In this document: in pieces, positions 52,791 to 62,021 of the stretch
Position numbering within the stretch: the first letter of the stretch is position 1
Layout: every line of letters starts with the position of its first letter
From: Flavobacteriales bacterium
Lineage (GTDB): Bacteria > Bacteroidota > Bacteroidia > Flavobacteriales_D > Sanyastnellaceae
DNA: 64,000 nt
Assembly: GCA_027491075.1 (NCBI GenBank)
Contig: JAIXWX010000034.1
Location: forward strand, 62,001-126,000
Direction: 5' to 3'
The notes under the pieces: model-generated
Told to the model about the DNA's origin: nothing
Database searches by the model: none
What the model saw: the letters and a program-made list of their open reading frames with translations, nothing else
Made by a program: the position numbers and the translations under genes

Positions 52791-53588
52791 TCACCTAGCA
52801 GACCATTTGCGCAGTAGTTTTTCGAAATAGCTTGGAAAAAAGCGCTTCACGACAAGACCCAGGGCTTCTTTCTTTCCTATCGAAATCTCAAATTTCTTGT
52901 TTAGTACTCCTTCGATGATTTTTTCTGCAACAAATTCTGGGGTCAGGCCTCCAGCCTGATTAGCATCCATGGCACCAGTGGATGATCCGGTGTGGTCAAG
53001 GGCATTTTTGGATATTTCCGTTGCGGTAAAACCTGGTAAGACAAGAGTGACACTTATTCCTTGTTGCTCTACTTCCATACGAAGGCTTTCATAGTATCCG
53101 TGCAGAGCATGTTTGGAGGCAGAATAGGCAGATCGAAGATAAAATCCCCATTTTCCTACGAGGCTCGAAGTGACGATAATGTGTCCAGAGCCTGCTCTAA
53201 TCATCGCAGGCAATACCTGCTTGGAGAGCATAATGTTTCCGAAAAAATTCACCTCAAAAATCCTACGATCTACTGAGATCGGGGTTGAAATCGCCTCACT
53301 GCGTTGGCTGATTCCGCCATTATTAAACAAGTAGTCGATACTTGGAAATTGAGCAATAACGGCCTGAGAGGTGGTTAAAATACTGTTTTCCTCTCCTAAG
53401 TCGAGGGGAAATAAATATGTTCTTTCTGCATTGCAGCGCAACTTAACACGCTCAAGTTCAGACATTCTTCTCGCGCTGAGTATCAATGTTGCCCCCAAAG
53501 AGCTTAATTTCACGGCAAGAGCCTCACCAATGCCACCAGAGGCACCAGTGATCCATACAACCTTACCTTCGAATTTCTTCGCTTTCAT
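52791..53588 (-). CDS. Short-chain dehydrogenase/reductase
   Basis: A 265-residue classical SDR: TGASGGIGEALA for the cofactor, NNGGISQRS, catalytic Ser in VTSSLVGKWG and YSASKHALHGYYE (Tyr/Lys), and LPGFTATEISK. NADP preference is suggested by the SARRMSEL loop after beta 2. The substrate is unknown. It runs divergently from the two-component system and ends 49 bases from the SnoaL-like gene's start on the same strand. Confidence 0.88.
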   Translation of the reverse strand: MKAKKFEGKVVWITGASGGIGEALAVKLSSLGATLILSARRMSELERVKLRCNAERTYLFPLDLGEENSILTTSQAVIAQFPSIDYLFNNGGISQRSEAISTPISVDRRIFEVNFFGNIMLSKQVLPAMIRAGSGHIIVTSSLVGKWGFYLRSAYSASKHALHGYYESLRMEVEQQGISVTLVLPGFTATEISKNALDHTGSSTGAMDANQAGGLTPEFVAEKIIEGVLNKKFEISIGKKEALGLVVKRFFPSYFEKLLRKWSAR

Positions 53589-53669
53589 GGGACGAATTAA
53601 ACACTATTTTTGGAAAGTATGCAACAAAGAGTACCTATTAGGTAGCTTAGTGTTAAGCCTTAATTAACC

Positions 53670-53697
53670 TTGTCTTAACCATGAGAATCTAATTTCG
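53670..53697 (+). promoter_or_regulatory. Promoter TTG-N17-TAATTTCG
   Basis: TTG at 53670-53672 and TAATTTCG at 53690-53697 (one mismatch to TAnnTTTG) are separated by 17 bases, within the range for Bacteroidota promoters. The ATG of the response regulator follows at 53725. Confidence 0.45.
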
Positions 53698-53724
53698 TGC
53701 CGTCAAAAAACGCAGCGATTGTCC

Positions 53725-54402
53725 ATGAGCAAACAAAAAATACTTTTGGTAGATGACGAACAGGATATTCTCGACCTGATCGGATTTAATCTAGAAAAGG
53801 AAGGGTTCGATATTCAGACAGCCTCTAATGGTAAGCAGGCGTTGGATATTGCCCGGAAATTTTTACCAGACCTTGTCTTGTTGGACGTAATGATGCCAGG
53901 AATGGACGGTATGGAAACCTGTCGTGAACTTCGTGATGATGCCCAATTGAAAAATGTTCTCATAGCGTTTCTTACTGCACGAAGCGAAGACTATTCGCAG
54001 ATTGCAGGGTTTGATGCGGGTGCCGATGATTATATTTCAAAACCAATCAAACCACGTGTTTTGGTGAGCCGAGTCAAGGCTCTTTTAAGAAGAAACACGG
54101 GCGCGGAAGTGGAAATAAAAGAAGTTCCACTGCATGGAATTGTTATCGATAAAGAGCGATATGTTGTTATTAAAGACGGTATTCAACTCAATTTACCTAA
54201 AAAGGAATTCGAATTGTTGGCCTTACTGACCTCCGCTCCTGGAAGGGTTTTTACCAGAGAGAACATCTTGGCCAGTGTTTGGGGAAATGACGTGATTGTT
54301 GGGGATCGTACAATCGATGTGCATATTCGAAAGCTCCGAGAAAAACTTGGAGATGATAATTTTAAGACTGTTAAAGGAGTTGGTTATAAATTTGAGCCAT
54401 AA
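53725..54402 (+). CDS. OmpR/PhoB-type response regulator
   Basis: A 225-residue two-domain regulator: receiver with phospho-acceptor Asp54 (LVLLDVMMPGMDG), acidic pair at Asp10-Asp11, Lys in YISKPIKP, and a C-terminal winged helix (FELLALLTSAPGRVFTRENI, GDRTIDVHIRKLREKLG). The start is ATG 53725, two codons into a possible TTG alternative. The stop overlaps the kinase ATG by one base (TAATG). It controls unknown genes; the PhoB-like pairing suggests envelope or nutrient response. Confidence 0.94.
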   Translation: MSKQKILLVDDEQDILDLIGFNLEKEGFDIQTASNGKQALDIARKFLPDLVLLDVMMPGMDGMETCRELRDDAQLKNVLIAFLTARSEDYSQIAGFDAGADDYISKPIKPRVLVSRVKALLRRNTGAEVEIKEVPLHGIVIDKERYVVIKDGIQLNLPKKEFELLALLTSAPGRVFTRENILASVWGNDVIVGDRTIDVHIRKLREKLGDDNFKTVKGVGYKFEP

Positions 54403-55451
54403 TGGTTCAAAGGACACCCAAAAGTGTAGCTCTTACTTCTTCAGCGCTCATCACAGGTTTGCTGGCTGTTTCCTATTTTTTAGTGGTCTTTTTACTGGAT
54501 AGAGAATTTGAATGGGTTTGGCTTATTCTCTTTTTATCCCTTGGGCTTGGGATCAGCTACCTCATTATATTTTATTTCATAGAAAAATTTCTTTACAGCA
54601 AAGTCAAAATCATTTACAAAACTATTCATAGCCTTAAGTCAACTGGAGGTGACTTGAAGCCTGCTATACGTATGTCAGAAGACGTTTTAGGCTTGGTGAA
54701 TAAGGAAGTGGCCGATTGGGCAGAACAGAAAATCAAGGAGGTAAAAGAATTGAGGGCTACCGAAAATTTTCGAAAAGAATTCATCGGGAATCTGGCTCAC
54801 GAGTTAAAAACCCCAGTATTTAATATTCAGGGATACGTGGACACACTTCTAGATGGAGAGTTAGAAGATGTTGATCTCACTCGGAAATTTCTGCAAAAAG
54901 CATCCAATAACTGCGATCGCCTAGGTGACTTGATTAAAGATTTGGATCAAATAACGCGTTTCGAAAGTGAGGGAATGGTTTTGGAAATGGAGAAATTTGA
55001 TGTGGTGGATTTGGCAAGAAGAATGATGGATTCACTCGAACAACAGTCCAATGAAAGAAGAATTATGCTGAGACTTAAAAACATCAATGAAAAACCTATC
55101 TGGGTGGAAGCGGATAAGAAGAGAATAGTTCAAGTTTTTACAAATCTTATAGTCAATAGCATTAATTACGGAAAGGAAGAAGGTGAAACAAGAATTCGCT
55201 TTTATGATATGGATGACAACATACTGATTGAGGTCGCCGATAATGGCTTAGGGATAGCCAAAGAACATCAGCCGCGTATTTTTGAACGTTTCTATCGCGT
55301 TGATAAATCCCGCTCAAGAAATGAAGGAGGAAGTGGACTTGGTTTGGCTATCTGCAAGCATATCATTGAAGCGCATAAGCAAACCATTAGTGTGAGATCT
55401 ACCGAAGGAGTTGGAAGTACTTTTGCCTTCACTTTGAAGAAAGCGCGCTAG
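54402..55451 (+). CDS. PhoR-like sensor histidine kinase
   Basis: A 349-residue membrane kinase with two N-terminal helices (about 12-32 and 38-60), a short linker, HisKA with His133 (FIGNLAHELKTPVFNIQGY), N-box FTNLIVNSINYGKEEG, D-box VADNGLGIAKEHQP, F-box FERFYRVD and G-box GGSGLGLAICKHII. There is almost no periplasmic loop, so it probably senses within the membrane or via another protein. Partner is the regulator just upstream. The stop abuts the convergent hydrolase stop with no gap. Confidence 0.93.
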   Translation: MVQRTPKSVALTSSALITGLLAVSYFLVVFLLDREFEWVWLILFLSLGLGISYLIIFYFIEKFLYSKVKIIYKTIHSLKSTGGDLKPAIRMSEDVLGLVNKEVADWAEQKIKEVKELRATENFRKEFIGNLAHELKTPVFNIQGYVDTLLDGELEDVDLTRKFLQKASNNCDRLGDLIKDLDQITRFESEGMVLEMEKFDVVDLARRMMDSLEQQSNERRIMLRLKNINEKPIWVEADKKRIVQVFTNLIVNSINYGKEEGETRIRFYDMDDNILIEVADNGLGIAKEHQPRIFERFYRVDKSRSRNEGGSGLGLAICKHIIEAHKQTISVRSTEGVGSTFAFTLKKAR

Positions 55452-56105
55452 TTATAATCGAACTGTTTTTTCTGATACAAAGTAATTGTTTTCTTTTTCT
55501 GAACCGATGGTAGTTGCTTCACCATGTCCAGGGAAAACCGAGTAATCATTCGGTAGCTTGTATATCTTTCCTTGAATTGAGCTAATTAGATCTTGAGCGT
55601 TGCAGCCGGGTAAATCAACTCTTCCAACGCTTCCTTTAAAAAGAACGTCTCCGCCAATGACCATACGTTGTGAGTGGATCACTAAAGCGAGGTGTCCGGG
55701 AGAGTGGCCAGGAACATATAACAATTCGATTTTATCCTTTCCGAATTCGAACGAATCTGACTCATCGATAAAACGATCCGGAAGAGGGCAGCCCGAATAG
55801 GGAATACCGTACATCAGCGATACAGATGCAGATCGCTCAATCATGACTGTTTCATGTTGATGCGCATAAAATGGAATTTGAAATGTTTCCACTAAAAACT
55901 TTACGCCTAGGATATGATCAATATGACAGTGGGTATTTAATATGAACAGTGGAGTGAGATCATTTTTAGAAATAAAATTCAACATCACGTTTTCCTCTTC
56001 TTGGTCCATCATACCGGGATCAATGAAGATCGCTTCTTTATTTTCATTGACAAGAACATAAGAGTTCTCTTGAAATGCATTGAAGGTGAATAAGTGGAGT
56101 TTCAT
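55452..56105 (-). CDS. Metallo-beta-lactamase-fold hydrolase, glyoxalase II-like
   Basis: A 217-residue hydrolase with the dinuclear metal site: LNTHCHIDHILG (HxHxDH), YVPGHSPGHLALV, GGDVLFKGSVGRVDLPG and FPGHGEATTIGSE. Short glyoxalase II-like proteins hydrolyse thioesters such as S-lactoylglutathione or persulfides; the exact substrate is unsettled here. Convergent and contiguous with the PhoR-like kinase gene. Confidence 0.92.
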   Translation of the reverse strand: MKLHLFTFNAFQENSYVLVNENKEAIFIDPGMMDQEEENVMLNFISKNDLTPLFILNTHCHIDHILGVKFLVETFQIPFYAHQHETVMIERSASVSLMYGIPYSGCPLPDRFIDESDSFEFGKDKIELLYVPGHSPGHLALVIHSQRMVIGGDVLFKGSVGRVDLPGCNAQDLISSIQGKIYKLPNDYSVFPGHGEATTIGSEKENNYFVSEKTVRL

Positions 56106-56242
56106 GCTGCGAAAATAGGAGCTATTTTTTTAAGAAAAATTTTATAAAAAAACGGAATCATTGTAAAAAAGGCTAATATTGATGTTATCCATAAACAATG
56201 ATGCTTTTCATTGATTTGTTTTGCAGCGCAATTCACGAAGCA

Positions 56243-57367
56243 ATGAAACAACTACAGAAAAATAAATACCTTCTCTCCCTAAGTGTTTTAGTATTATCAA
56301 TATTGTTGATTACGGTATTTGGTTTTAAATCTTCTGCTGGAAATGAAGGGGAGAACTATTCCCAGGAAATACCGGAACTGGTTCCTTTGGTGAATGTAGT
56401 ACAGCAGGATGTAGAGGCCAATTTAGAATATGTTTCTTCTATTGAAGCCGTTCAGAACGTGGAAATACGTGCTCGGGTGGAAGGCTATTTGGAAGAAACC
56501 TTTGTCGATGAGGGAATGCAAGTGAAGAAAGGGCAATTGTTATTTAGAATAAATCAAGAAGAATATCAAGCAGAATTGCAGAAAGCGGTGGCACGCAGGA
56601 AGAGTGCAGAAGCGGAAACACGTGCCTCTGAAGTTGAAGTCGAACGAGTGAAATTGCTCGTAGAAAAGAACGTTGTCAGTAAAACAGAATTGCAAGTCGC
56701 TCAAGCAAGGTTGGAGGTGGTGCGCTCTCAAATAGAACAGGCAAAGGCAGAAGAGTCGGCTGCTAGAGTGAAACTGTCGCATTGTGAAGTGCGTTCTCCT
56801 TTCAATGGTCGTATCGATCGAATTCCACATCGTCTTGGAAGTTTAATTTCGGAAGGTACCTTGCTGACAACTATCAGCGACATGGAAGCCGTGTTTGCTT
56901 ATTTTAGAGTAAGTGAATTGGAGTACCTTGAGTATTTTAAAAGCAATAAGGATAGTATTTTCGAGGAAAGCGTGCAACTTATTCTCGCAGATGATTCAGT
57001 GTATCCAATTGAAGGAGAAATTGAAACAATGAGTGGTGAGTTTGATGAGGGTACTGGAAATATAGCCTTGCGTGCGCGATTTAAAAATACAAATCACCTT
57101 CTCAAGCATGGATCGACAGGGAAGGTACGTATCAAAGAGCGTATGAAGAATGCCATGGTGATTCCTCAAACGGCGGTATTGGAAATTCAAGATAAAAATT
57201 ATGTTTTCTCGGTTGATCCCAACAATACAGTGTACATGAAGAGCTTTGTGGCGCAGGCGCGACATGGAGATATTTATATTGTACGAAATGGTTTGAACCT
57301 CGGCGATCGTATTGTAGCTGAAGGTGTACAGAACCTCCGCGAGGGAAGCGTTATACGCCCGAAGTAA
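56243..57367 (+). CDS. RND efflux periplasmic adaptor (membrane fusion protein)
   Basis: A 374-residue adaptor of the AcrA type. I start it at ATG 56243, before the membrane anchor (KYLLSLSVLVLSILLITVFG); an upstream ATG at 56198 adds 15 unlikely residues. The biotinyl-lipoyl-like motif IRARVEGYLEETFVDEGMQV, a coiled-coil hairpin (about 95-165) and RSPFNGRIDRIPHRLGSLIS are typical. It bridges the inner-membrane pump and outer-membrane channel encoded next. No regulator is next to the operon. Confidence 0.93.
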   Translation: MKQLQKNKYLLSLSVLVLSILLITVFGFKSSAGNEGENYSQEIPELVPLVNVVQQDVEANLEYVSSIEAVQNVEIRARVEGYLEETFVDEGMQVKKGQLLFRINQEEYQAELQKAVARRKSAEAETRASEVEVERVKLLVEKNVVSKTELQVAQARLEVVRSQIEQAKAEESAARVKLSHCEVRSPFNGRIDRIPHRLGSLISEGTLLTTISDMEAVFAYFRVSELEYLEYFKSNKDSIFEESVQLILADDSVYPIEGEIETMSGEFDEGTGNIALRARFKNTNHLLKHGSTGKVRIKERMKNAMVIPQTAVLEIQDKNYVFSVDPNNTVYMKSFVAQARHGDIYIVRNGLNLGDRIVAEGVQNLREGSVIRPK

Positions 57368-57397
57368 TTTTTCTAATCACCAATATTCTTTTCTACT

Positions 57398-60300
57398 GTG
57401 CTACGCTTATTCATCGAGCGACCGATCTTGTCGTTGGTTATTTCTTTGCTTATCACTCTTGCGGGTGGATTGGCTTTCATGGGGCTTCCTGTTACGCAGT
57501 TCCCTGATATTGTTCCTCCTTCAGTGACTGTTACTGCCAAGTACACGGGTGCGAATGCCGAAGTGTGTGCCAAGGCAGTCGCAACTCCTATAGAAAGGGC
57601 TATCAATGGTGTGCCTGGAATGACGTATATGTCGTCCGTGTCGAGCAATAACGGAACAACCCTTATAACGGTTTACTTCAGCGTAGGAACAGATCCTGAT
57701 TTGGCTGCGGTTAATGTACAGAACAGAGTGTCCACAGTATTGGATGAACTTCCAGCAGAAGTGATTAAAGCTGGCGTGCAAACGGAAAAGGAAGTTAATT
57801 CGATGCTTTTGTATCTAAATCTTTATAGTGATGATGCAGCAGCAGATGAAAAGTTTGTCTACAATTTTGCAGACATCAATATTCTGCCAGAATTAAAGCG
57901 AATAGACGGTGTAGGTTTTGCCGAAATCATGGGCTCACGCGATTATTCCATGCGTGTATGGTTGAAACCGGATAAGTTAATGAGTTATGCGATCAGCGCT
58001 GAGGAAGTGATTCAAGCGATACAAGCTCAAAATGTAGAAGCGGCTCCAGGAAAAACAGGGGAGAGTTCGGATAAACTTTCTCAAGTAAATCAATATGTAC
58101 TGCGGTATACGGGAAAGTTTTTTCTCCCTGAGCAATACCAAGATCTGATCATACGATCCAATGCCGATGGCTCCTTATTGCGCTTAAAGGATATAGCAGA
58201 TGTGGAATTCGACTCCTTTAGCTATCATATGGACTCGAAGACCGATGGACGACCGTCTGCTTCTATCATGTTAAAGCAGCGACCTGGCTCGAATGCACGA
58301 GAGGTCATTGAGAATGTTAAAAAACGAATGGCGGAATTGGAACAGTCGGCCTTTCCTCCAAAAATGAAATACAATGTGGCTTATGATGTATCGCGTTTTT
58401 TGGATGCGTCCATTGCAGAGGTGATTCGGACGTTAATAGAGGCATTTCTTCTAGTGTTCATTATCGTTTACCTCTTTTTACAAGATTTTAGATCAACGTT
58501 GATTCCTGCTTTGGCTGTTCCCGTAGCATTGATAGGAACTTTTGCGTTTATGGATATGCTCGGTTTTAGTATCAATTTGCTTACACTATTCGCAATGGTA
58601 CTGGCCATAGGTATAGTGGTCGACAACGCGATTGTCGTTGTGGAGGCGGTGCACGCTAAAATGCATGAGAAACATCTGAGTGCATTTGAAGCCACTGTGG
58701 AAGCAATGAAGGATATTGGTGGAGCTATTGTGGCTATCACTTTAGTGATGTCAGCGGTCTTCATTCCTGTTGCATTTATGTCGGGGCCCGTTGGAATTTT
58801 CTATCGACAATTTTCTTTGACCTTGGCGATTGCCATTGGGATTTCGGGAATTAACGCACTCACATTGACTCCCGCACTATGCGCTATCTTACTAAAGCCT
58901 TCACATGGAGAAAAAAAGGGATGGCTTGGACGATTTTTTAAAGGCTTTAACAAGCGATATGACGCACTCAACGCATGGTATGAGCGTTTGGTGCAACGCA
59001 TCGGTGGTAAGCCTATTTGGACCTTGGGTTTATTTTTATTCTTTGTGGCAGCGACTTGGGCCGTAGCTGTCGTTTTGCCTAAAGGATTTATACCGACAGA
59101 AGATCAAGGTGTATTGTATGTAAACGTAACTACTCCTCCTGGTGCTACAGTAGAACGCACAGGAAAAGTATTGGATGAGTTGGCAGCTATTTGCAAACAG
59201 AATCCAGTCATTGAAAATATTACCTCCTTGGGTGGATATAGCTTGATTACCGAATCGGCGGGAGCATCCTATGGAATGGCAATGATTAATTTGAAACCAT
59301 GGGATCAACGAGAGGAAAGTGTCAAAGACATTATTTCTTATTTAGAAAAGGAAAGTGAACGCATATCGGATGCGAAAATTGAGTTTTTCCCTCCTCCAAC
59401 CGTCCCAGGATTTGGAAACAGCAGTGGCTTTGAATTGAGATTGATTGATAAAAGCGGTAGTGGAAATCTTCAACGTTTGGACGAAGTGGCAAATACATTT
59501 TTAGAAAAAGTCATTGCGCGCCCAGAAGTGGAGAATGCTTTTACCTCTTTCGATCCAAACTTTCCGCAGTATATGTTGAAAGTAGATTATGACATGGCTG
59601 CGAAGTTGGAAGTAAGCGTGGACAATGCAATGAATACACTTCAAACGTTGATAGGTAGTTTTTATGCTTCTAATTTCATACGCTTTGGTCAAATGTATAA
59701 GGTGATGGTACAAGCAGGTCCAGAGTACCGTTCCAAGCCAGAGGATGTTTTGAAAATGTATGTGAAGAATGCAAAAGGTGAGATGGTTCCGTTTTCATCA
59801 TTCCTTTCTATAGAAAGAGTATATGGGCCAGAACAGATCACGAGATACAACATGTTTAACGCAACCATGATCAACGGTGAACCCTCAAAAGGATATAGTT
59901 CTGGAGATGCTATTAAAGCGATAGAAGAAGTAGCACAACAAGAATTGCCACGAGGGTTTGTTTATGAATGGTCGGGTATGACAAGGGAGGAAATTCTCTC
60001 CGGTAATCAAGCGATTTTTATATTCATCATTTGCTTGGTGTTTGTATACTTATTGTTGGCGGCACAATATGAGAGTTTCTTACTTCCATTTCCTGTGTTG
60101 CTTTCACTGCCCACAGGGATATTCGGGGCATTCGGCTCGTTGTATTTATTGGGCCTTGAAAATAACATTTACGCTCAGGTAGCCTTAGTCATGTTGATTG
60201 GTTTGCTAGGAAAGAATGCCATCCTAATTGTCGAGTTTGCAGTCATTAAGCAAAAAGAAGGAATGTCTGTATTGGAAGCTACGATTAAAGGAGCAGGAGC

Positions 60301-60514
60301 TCGATTGCGTCCAATTTTGATGACCTCGCTTGCCTTCATCGCAGGTTTGATTCCGCTGGTGATTGCATCTGGTCCAGGAGAAATGGGGAATCGATCCATT
60401 GGTACTTCAGCAGCTGGTGGTATGCTGATAGGTACTGTTTTCGGTCTATTGGTGATTCCTGGTTTGTATTATGTTTTTGCTCTTTGGCAAGAAAAAATCA
60501 AAAGAAAAGTATGA
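57398..60514 (+). CDS. RND efflux pump, AcrB/HAE1 type
   Basis: A 1038-residue inner-membrane proton antiporter that exports drugs or other hydrophobic compounds. FIERPILSLVISLLITLAGG opens it, GLPVTQFPDIVPPSVTVTA is the family porter start, and the proton-relay aspartates lie in GIVVDNAIVVVEAV. The second half repeats the layout (FIFIICLVFVYLLLAAQYES, LLGKNAILIVEFAV). The start codon is GTG at 57398. It precedes the channel gene, whose ATG overlaps its stop by four bases. Confidence 0.96.
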   Translation: MLRLFIERPILSLVISLLITLAGGLAFMGLPVTQFPDIVPPSVTVTAKYTGANAEVCAKAVATPIERAINGVPGMTYMSSVSSNNGTTLITVYFSVGTDPDLAAVNVQNRVSTVLDELPAEVIKAGVQTEKEVNSMLLYLNLYSDDAAADEKFVYNFADINILPELKRIDGVGFAEIMGSRDYSMRVWLKPDKLMSYAISAEEVIQAIQAQNVEAAPGKTGESSDKLSQVNQYVLRYTGKFFLPEQYQDLIIRSNADGSLLRLKDIADVEFDSFSYHMDSKTDGRPSASIMLKQRPGSNAREVIENVKKRMAELEQSAFPPKMKYNVAYDVSRFLDASIAEVIRTLIEAFLLVFIIVYLFLQDFRSTLIPALAVPVALIGTFAFMDMLGFSINLLTLFAMVLAIGIVVDNAIVVVEAVHAKMHEKHLSAFEATVEAMKDIGGAIVAITLVMSAVFIPVAFMSGPVGIFYRQFSLTLAIAIGISGINALTLTPALCAILLKPSHGEKKGWLGRFFKGFNKRYDALNAWYERLVQRIGGKPIWTLGLFLFFVAATWAVAVVLPKGFIPTEDQGVLYVNVTTPPGATVERTGKVLDELAAICKQNPVIENITSLGGYSLITESAGASYGMAMINLKPWDQREESVKDIISYLEKESERISDAKIEFFPPPTVPGFGNSSGFELRLIDKSGSGNLQRLDEVANTFLEKVIARPEVENAFTSFDPNFPQYMLKVDYDMAAKLEVSVDNAMNTLQTLIGSFYASNFIRFGQMYKVMVQAGPEYRSKPEDVLKMYVKNAKGEMVPFSSFLSIERVYGPEQITRYNMFNATMINGEPSKGYSSGDAIKAIEEVAQQELPRGFVYEWSGMTREEILSGNQAIFIFIICLVFVYLLLAAQYESFLLPFPVLLSLPTGIFGAFGSLYLLGLENNIYAQVALVMLIGLLGKNAILIVEFAVIKQKEGMSVLEATIKGAGARLRPILMTSLAFIAGLIPLVIASGPGEMGNRSIGTSAAGGMLIGTVFGLLVIPGLYYVFALWQEKIKRKV

Positions 60515-61947
60515 GAATTAGAATGAACATTCTAGGAGTGTGGAGTATCCTACTCTTCAGTGCTTGCAGTATTCCTAAGGTGGCGATGGAGACGGAGAGT
60601 TTGAAAATGCCGAGTGATTTTTCTAATGCTGCACAGGACACCGTAAGCGATGGCGTTCTTCCGTGGACATCCCTTTTTTCTGATACCATTCTCAAAGGCC
60701 ATATTGAACAGTCCCTGCTGCATAATCCTGACATGCGCAGCATCATGCAACGGGTTGAAGCTGCCGCGGTAGAAAGTGTTGCACAGAGAAATGCGATCAT
60801 TCCTGAAGTGGGAGCTGTTGTAGGAGCAGGGACCGTACGTTTTGGAGACTATACGGTGGATGGAGTGGGAAATTTTGATACAAACCTCAGTGATAACGTG
60901 GACGAGTCAAGGCGTATTCCGAATCCTGTGCCTGATTTATTATTGGGTTTAAATACCTCTTGGGAGGCAGGATTGTGGGGAAAATACAAGAATAGAAAGC
61001 GCAGGGCACAAGAACAACTGCTTGCAACTGCAGAGGGAAAAAGATGGTTTCAAACGATGTTGGTGGCTCAAGTATCAAAATACTATTATGACTTGGTGGC
61101 TTTGGACGCGGAGATACGAATGATCGATCGATCCGTTCAACTTCAAGAATCCGCATTGGAGGTGGTAAAGATTCAAAAAGAGGGAGGAAGAGTCAATGAA
61201 TTGGCCGTAAAACAGTTTGAATCCCAACTTTTGGATTTTAAGGCCCTAGAAAAATCCAAACGATTGGAGAGGGTGCTTCTGGAGAATGAAATGAACGCAT
61301 TGATTGGAAATTTTGGCGGTGAAGTAAGAAGAGCAGACTCCTTGCAATGGCATGATTTACCATTGATGCTAAGGACGGGAAAGCCCGAAACTCTTTTAAA
61401 GCAAAGGCCTGATGTCAAAGCAGCGATGCACGAGCGAGAAGCGGCGCTCGCCAACGTGAGAGTGGCACAGGCCTACTTCTATCCCGACCTCTCGTTTCAA
61501 GGATTCTTCGGAGTCAATTCCTTTAGGCCCGATGTCTTATTCACCTTGCCCGCGTCAATGGCTTTTACAGCATTGGGTGGATTAGCAGCTCCGATAATCA
61601 ATCGAAACACTATTAAAAGAAATCATCGGGTGGCCATTGCAGAATACAATCAATCGCATTTTTCTTACAAAAAATCTCTCCTTTTGGCCTTCCGTGAGGT
61701 GAATGATGAATTACAGAAAATCAGTTATTTCGAAACTATCGCTGATTACAGAAACGATCAGCGCACGGTGATGGCAGAGGCAGAAAATGTTTCAGCAGAA
61801 CTTTTTACAACGGGATACGCGAATTATGTAGAATTACTAATGATTCGCAACTCAAGATTGGCTGCTGAAATAGAGTACATTGAGGCAGTTCGAGATCGTA
61901 TTCAAGCCACCATTGGCCTTTATAGAGCCTTAGGTGGGGGACAATAG
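60511..61947 (+). CDS. TolC-like outer-membrane efflux lipoprotein
   Basis: A 478-residue NodT-type outer-membrane factor. From the ATG at 60511 it has a lipobox ending FSAC19 and two internal repeats of the OMF fold: TSWEAGLWGKYKNRKRRAQE then QRPDVKAAMHEREAALANVR and VAQAYFYPDLSFQGFFG, plus the closing ASMAFTALGGLAAPI. It makes the outer duct of the tripartite pump. It is the last gene of the RND operon, which is therefore complete. Confidence 0.92.
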   Translation: MRIRMNILGVWSILLFSACSIPKVAMETESLKMPSDFSNAAQDTVSDGVLPWTSLFSDTILKGHIEQSLLHNPDMRSIMQRVEAAAVESVAQRNAIIPEVGAVVGAGTVRFGDYTVDGVGNFDTNLSDNVDESRRIPNPVPDLLLGLNTSWEAGLWGKYKNRKRRAQEQLLATAEGKRWFQTMLVAQVSKYYYDLVALDAEIRMIDRSVQLQESALEVVKIQKEGGRVNELAVKQFESQLLDFKALEKSKRLERVLLENEMNALIGNFGGEVRRADSLQWHDLPLMLRTGKPETLLKQRPDVKAAMHEREAALANVRVAQAYFYPDLSFQGFFGVNSFRPDVLFTLPASMAFTALGGLAAPIINRNTIKRNHRVAIAEYNQSHFSYKKSLLLAFREVNDELQKISYFETIADYRNDQRTVMAEAENVSAELFTTGYANYVELLMIRNSRLAAEIEYIEAVRDRIQATIGLYRALGGGQ

Positions 61948-62021
61948 TTTTGACTTTTTTCCTCAACTCCCTTGAACTTCTGGGGGGGTAAGAAGTTGAT
62001 TCTTTTGTACTTTAGCTATCT